Positions 60,552 through 64,000 of a stretch of 64,000 nt of DNA are shown piece by piece. The DNA lies in the NCBI GenBank assembly GCA_910589035.1, contig CAJUSI010000079.1, forward strand, positions 85,499 through 149,498. The letters run 5' to 3'. Made by a program: the position numbers and the translations under genes. Positions within the stretch are counted from its first letter, which is position 1. Every line of letters begins with the position of its first letter. This DNA is from an uncultured Acetatifactor sp. (GTDB lineage Bacteria > Bacillota > Clostridia > Lachnospirales > Lachnospiraceae). Under the pieces are notes generated by a model, which did not search any database, was not told where the DNA came from, and saw only the letters and a program-made list of their open reading frames with translations.

Positions 60552-62307
60552 GACGCAGAATGGAAAGCACCGGGGCCAGATGGCGGCTCTTGGAAAGGTG
60601 CTGGATTATATCCGCAGATATTGGCTGATGGTGGGATTTTCCCTGTTTCTGGCAGCGGTGACAGTGGTTCTGACCCTCTATGTGCCCATCCTTACCGGGG
60701 AGGCGGTGGATTTGCTCCTGGGAAAGGGGCAGGTGGATTTCGCAGGGGTGTTCTCCATCATGATAAAGATCGGGATTGCCATGGCCGCAACGGCACTGGC
60801 CCAGTGGGTGATGAACACCTGCAACAATCATATCACCTATCATGTGGTGAAGGATATCCGGGAGGACGCTTTCGAAAAGCTGGAAAAGCTTCCCCTGAAG
60901 TATCTGGACGCCCACGCCTACGGAGACATCGTGAGCCGTGTGGTGGCGGATGTGGACACCTTCGCGGACGGCCTGCTTATGGGCTTTACCCAGCTTTTTA
61001 CGGGAGTGCTTACCATCCTTGGCACGCTGTTCTTCATGCTGGCCACCAATGTGCCCATCGCGTTGGTGGTGGTGTGCATTACGCCGGTGTCCTTCCTGGT
61101 GGCCAGGTTTATCGCCACCAGAACCTTTTCCATGTTCAGACTTCAGTCGGAGATCCGCGGAGAGCAGACATCACTCATTGAGGAAACCATCGGGAACCAG
61201 AAGATTGTGAAGACTTTTTCCCGGGAGGAGGCGGTAAAGCAGCAGTTCGGAGAGATCAACGGAAGGCTTCAGAACTGCTCACTGAAAGCCATTTTCTTCT
61301 CCTCCATCACCAACCCGGCAACCCGGTTCGTCAACAGCCTGGTGTATGCGGGTGTGGGAATTTTCGGCGCTTTCGTAGCCATCCGGGGCGGCATCAGCGT
61401 GGGCCGGCTGTCCTGCTTTTTGAGCTATGCCAACCAGTATACCAAGCCCTTCAACGAGATCTCCGGCGTGGTGACGGAGCTGCAGAATGCCCTTGCCTGC
61501 GCCGCAAGAATCTTCGAACTCATAGACGAGGAGCCCCAGGTTCCCGACGCACAGGACGCTCATGTCCTGAGGGATGCCAGGGGGAATGTATCCCTGGAAA
61601 ATGTGTATTTCAGCTATGTGCCGGAGCGGAAGCTGATTGAGGGCTTTAACTTAAAGGTAAAGCCCGGGCAGAGGGTGGCCATTGTGGGGCCCACCGGCTG
61701 CGGCAAGACTACGGTGATCAATCTCCTGATGCGCTTCTATGATGTGGACAGCGGGAGCATTGCGGTGGACGGAACCGATATCCGGAATATTACAAGGGGA
61801 AGCCTGCGCACCAGCTATGGCATGGTGCTTCAGGAGACCTGGCTGCGAGGGGGAACCATCCGTGACAATATCCGGATGGGAAAGCCGGAAGCCACTGAGG
61901 ATGAGGTGGTGCAGGCAGCCAGGGCGGCCCATGCCCACAGCTTTATCAAACGGCTTCCACAGGGGTATGATACGGTGATCACGGAGGACGGCGGGGGGCT
62001 GTCCCAGGGCCAGAAGCAGCTTTTATGCATTGCCAGGGTCATGCTCTGCCTTCCGCCTATGCTGATACTGGATGAGGCCACCTCCTCCATCGATACCAGG
62101 ACGGAGATGCGGATTCAGAATGCCTTTGCGAAAATGATGGAGGGCCGGACCAGCTTTATCGTGGCCCATAGACTTTCCACCATCAGAGAGGCGGATATCA
62201 TTCTGGTGATGAAGGACGGCAACATCATCGAGCAGGGGAATCACGACGCCCTTCTGGCCCAAAACGGATTTTATGCTACCTTGTACAATTCTCAGTTTGC
62301 GGGATAA
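60538..62307 (+). CDS. ABC exporter half-transporter 2 (catalytic partner)
   Basis: 589 residues. Six membrane helices, Walker A GPTGCGKTT, Walker B MLILDEATSSID with the catalytic Glu, signature GLSQGQKQL, switch His in IVAHRLS. Canonical where subunit 1 is degenerate, so the pair forms a heterodimeric exporter of the BmrCD/TM287-288 type. The ATG at 60538 (AAGGGGGTG upstream) overlaps the end of subunit 1 by 14 bases. No insert. Likely exports drugs, lipids or peptides. Confidence 0.93.
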   Translation: MAADKTQNGKHRGQMAALGKVLDYIRRYWLMVGFSLFLAAVTVVLTLYVPILTGEAVDLLLGKGQVDFAGVFSIMIKIGIAMAATALAQWVMNTCNNHITYHVVKDIREDAFEKLEKLPLKYLDAHAYGDIVSRVVADVDTFADGLLMGFTQLFTGVLTILGTLFFMLATNVPIALVVVCITPVSFLVARFIATRTFSMFRLQSEIRGEQTSLIEETIGNQKIVKTFSREEAVKQQFGEINGRLQNCSLKAIFFSSITNPATRFVNSLVYAGVGIFGAFVAIRGGISVGRLSCFLSYANQYTKPFNEISGVVTELQNALACAARIFELIDEEPQVPDAQDAHVLRDARGNVSLENVYFSYVPERKLIEGFNLKVKPGQRVAIVGPTGCGKTTVINLLMRFYDVDSGSIAVDGTDIRNITRGSLRTSYGMVLQETWLRGGTIRDNIRMGKPEATEDEVVQAARAAHAHSFIKRLPQGYDTVITEDGGGLSQGQKQLLCIARVMLCLPPMLILDEATSSIDTRTEMRIQNAFAKMMEGRTSFIVAHRLSTIREADIILVMKDGNIIEQGNHDALLAQNGFYATLYNSQFAG

Positions 62308-62427
62308 CATTTTACGACGCAGGGATTGTCGAAATGCAGGAACCGACCGATATATTCAATATAGGATTTTTTTGGCGCAGTCGGGGTGTTGACCGGCACG
62401 CGCGCCGGGGCGTAAGGGGGTATAAGC

Positions 62428-63423
62428 ATGAAAGTACAGCAGAATATAACCGTTTTTGCAGGGGATACACAGAGCCGCATACAGGCAGAAAACGAGAACG
62501 CACAGAAGCGGGAATCGGAGAAATGCGGCACGGAAAAAGGGAGCAGCCGGATTATTTATGCCGGAAACCTGACGGAGAATCTGACGCTCAGGGACAGGAT
62601 TCAGAAGAAAAAGGAGGAGGCACAGGAGCGTGCCCTGAAGATTATCAGCGATGCCTGGGACGGGGATAAGCAGATCGAGGAGAGCATCGGCGAGAGCAGC
62701 GAGCACATTGAGGAATATCAGTCCGAGTACCAACAGGCCCGGGGAAAGGCCAAAGAGATTGCGGAAGAGCGAGAAAGGCTCAGGGAGAGCAGCCATATTG
62801 AAGCGGACAGCGAAGAGCAGCGTGATCTGGAGCTTCTGGAGAAGGCCCGTGTGGCGGAAAAGCATCCCTGGGCGGGGACGGAGCTGACCGATGCGGAAAG
62901 GGAGCGCCTTGCCGTAATCGGGGAGAAGGGGCTTACACAGTACCAGGCGCAGCAGCTGGAGCTAAGCGATATGGAGTGGAGATACCGGGAGTCCGCCCAC
63001 AGGGCCGAGGCGGGGATTCAGGGAGAGAATGCCTCCATCCGGGGAATCCGGGAAGAGCGCAGAAAGCATCATCCCATAACGGACGCAAAGAGGAATGCGG
63101 AAAAGGTGCTGGAGGCGGCCAGGGACCAGATCATCGGCATGGTGGTGGAGGAATCCAGGGAGCATCTGGACGAGGAGCAGGAGAAGAGAGAGGAAGTCTC
63201 CGAGGCTATCCAGGAGAAAAGGGAAGAGCAGGAAGAAATCCTGGAGAAAAGGGAGGAACGGGAAGCGGAATTCGAGGAGCTCATTGAGGAGCTTCCCGTG
63301 GAAGAGGCATTGGATCTGGAAAATGTACAGGACGAGATCCGCCAGGAGATTGAGAACATGATGAGCAGGATGGGCCTGACGGCGGAGGAGCTTAAGGGCG
63401 CGAAGGTGGATACCAGCGTGTGA
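62428..63423 (+). CDS. Glu-rich coiled-coil protein, unknown function
   Basis: 331 residues, strongly charged, with long Glu/Lys/Arg/Gln helices (EKREEQEEILEKREEREAEF near 268-287). No signal peptide, membrane segment or Cys pair; the N-terminal MKVQQNITVFAGDTQSRI is more ordinary. AAGGGGGTATAAGC precedes the ATG. I recognise the style of uncharacterised Lachnospiraceae cytosolic coiled-coil proteins but no named family. Independent of the ABC operon: 120 bases separate them. Confidence 0.7.
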   Translation: MKVQQNITVFAGDTQSRIQAENENAQKRESEKCGTEKGSSRIIYAGNLTENLTLRDRIQKKKEEAQERALKIISDAWDGDKQIEESIGESSEHIEEYQSEYQQARGKAKEIAEERERLRESSHIEADSEEQRDLELLEKARVAEKHPWAGTELTDAERERLAVIGEKGLTQYQAQQLELSDMEWRYRESAHRAEAGIQGENASIRGIREERRKHHPITDAKRNAEKVLEAARDQIIGMVVEESREHLDEEQEKREEVSEAIQEKREEQEEILEKREEREAEFEELIEELPVEEALDLENVQDEIRQEIENMMSRMGLTAEELKGAKVDTSV

Positions 63424-63478
63424 GCAGCCTTACAGTTTCTGGTGAGGCGGGATACTTGGAAAGCGAGAGAGGTATAGG

Positions 63479-64000
63479 ATGAACATTTATGAGACATGTC
63501 CTGTTCTGGAGAGTGATAGATTCCTGATAAGGAAGGTTGAAAGGGAAGACTGCGGCGATTTGCTGAGAGTTTACAGCGACAGGAATGCCCTGCCGTTTTT
63601 CAACAGTGACAATTGTGACGGAGATAATTTCTATTATGCCACAAAGGAAAGAATGGAAGAGGCCCTCGACTTCTGGGAATTATCCTATAATAACGGCTGG
63701 TTTGCAAGGCTCTCCATTCTGGACAAGACAGCGGCTGAGGTGATTGGTACGCTGGAACTGTGCCTGAGAGCTTCCGAGGATGTGTTTCACAATATGGGAA
63801 TCCTGCGAGTCGACGTGAGAAGCGATTATGAGAGGGAAGAGCTCCTGTATGAAATCATAGCGCTGATTACGCCGCATCTCACTGGGATGCTGGGATGCAG
63901 CGGAATTATTACGAAAGTCCCGAACTATGCGGTGGAGAGAGGGAAGGCGGTTCAAAAGGCGGGATTTACCAGGTCGGAGCATTTCCTGATCGGGAAGACA
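63479..64000 (+). CDS. GNAT-family acetyltransferase, cut by the window end
   Basis: The frame is open from ATG 63479 (GAGAGAGGTATAGG upstream) to the last base, 174 codons with no stop. MNIYETCPVLESDRFLIRKVEREDCGDLL is the usual opening of RimJ/RimL-like GNAT enzymes, and the later EVIGTLELCL then ILRVDVRSDYE fits beta strands 2-4; AVQKAGFTRSEHF is the C-terminal strand. The end is missing from this window. Confidence 0.75.
   Translation, partial: MNIYETCPVLESDRFLIRKVEREDCGDLLRVYSDRNALPFFNSDNCDGDNFYYATKERMEEALDFWELSYNNGWFARLSILDKTAAEVIGTLELCLRASEDVFHNMGILRVDVRSDYEREELLYEIIALITPHLTGMLGCSGIITKVPNYAVERGKAVQKAGFTRSEHFLIGKT

Overview
The window looks like chromosome of a clostridial gut bacterium, most likely Lachnospiraceae. 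The reasons are moderate GC, strong GGAGG ribosome sites, frequent GTG and TTG starts, the neighbourhood apt - relA - MBL hydrolase - hemZ - hisS - aspS, YesM/YesN two-component pairs with ATPase-less sugar ABC operons, and Rpn-type nuclease genes. The family is inferred from gene content; I could not place the species.

Layout. 0-5 kb: an iron alcohol dehydrogenase, an AAA-ATPase fused to a PD-(D/E)XK nuclease, then a worn mobile-element scar (HTH stub, two tiny membrane proteins, a 31-residue cationic peptide, the last 29 residues of a tyrosine integrase). 5-17 kb: housekeeping backbone (SEC-C protein, CBS protein, apt, relA, MBL hydrolase), a MoxR/DUF58/transglutaminase cassette, and hemZ. 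17-21 kb: a TrmB-type regulator, MFS transporter and SGNH hydrolase. 21-34 kb: an AT-richer, badly decayed envelope locus. It holds a truncated DegT aminotransferase, a frameshifted MBOAT acyltransferase, an acyl-carrier-protein stub abutting an AMP ligase, an SsuABC-like transporter, a frameshifted DltD-like protein, and capE/capF/capG for UDP-N-acetyl-L-fucosamine, of which only capG is intact. 34-41.5 kb: YesN/YesM and the sugar ABC operon they probably control. 41.5-48 kb, minus strand: FMN reductase, response regulator, ABC-2 exporter and histidine kinase in one operon, plus an ABC exporter. 48-51 kb: a 1011-residue WYL-like/SF1 helicase/nuclease fusion. 52-64 kb: hisS, aspS, a phosphopantetheinyl transferase, a CmpB-like membrane protein, a heterodimeric ABC exporter pair, a coiled-coil protein and a GNAT gene cut by the window edge.

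The most unusual signal is distributed. At least seven unrelated genes carry in-frame, purine-rich, low-complexity, often tandemly repeated inserts inside or at the end of well-known folds: the alcohol dehydrogenase, HemZ, CapF, HisS, the Sfp-type transferase, an unknown minus-strand protein, and one ABC exporter half with a 21-residue (63-bp) repeat tail. Short DNA arrays of other kinds are also frequent: a 22-bp hairpin array after apt, a 37-bp array at 27.5 kb, a 40-bp duplication at 37.9 kb, a heptad array in an Rpn protein, and two inverted copies of a roughly 100-bp palindromic element 34 kb apart. The genome appears prone to repeat expansion and in-frame insertion. The best single-gene candidate for an uncharacterised system is the helicase-nuclease fusion at 48.2 kb.
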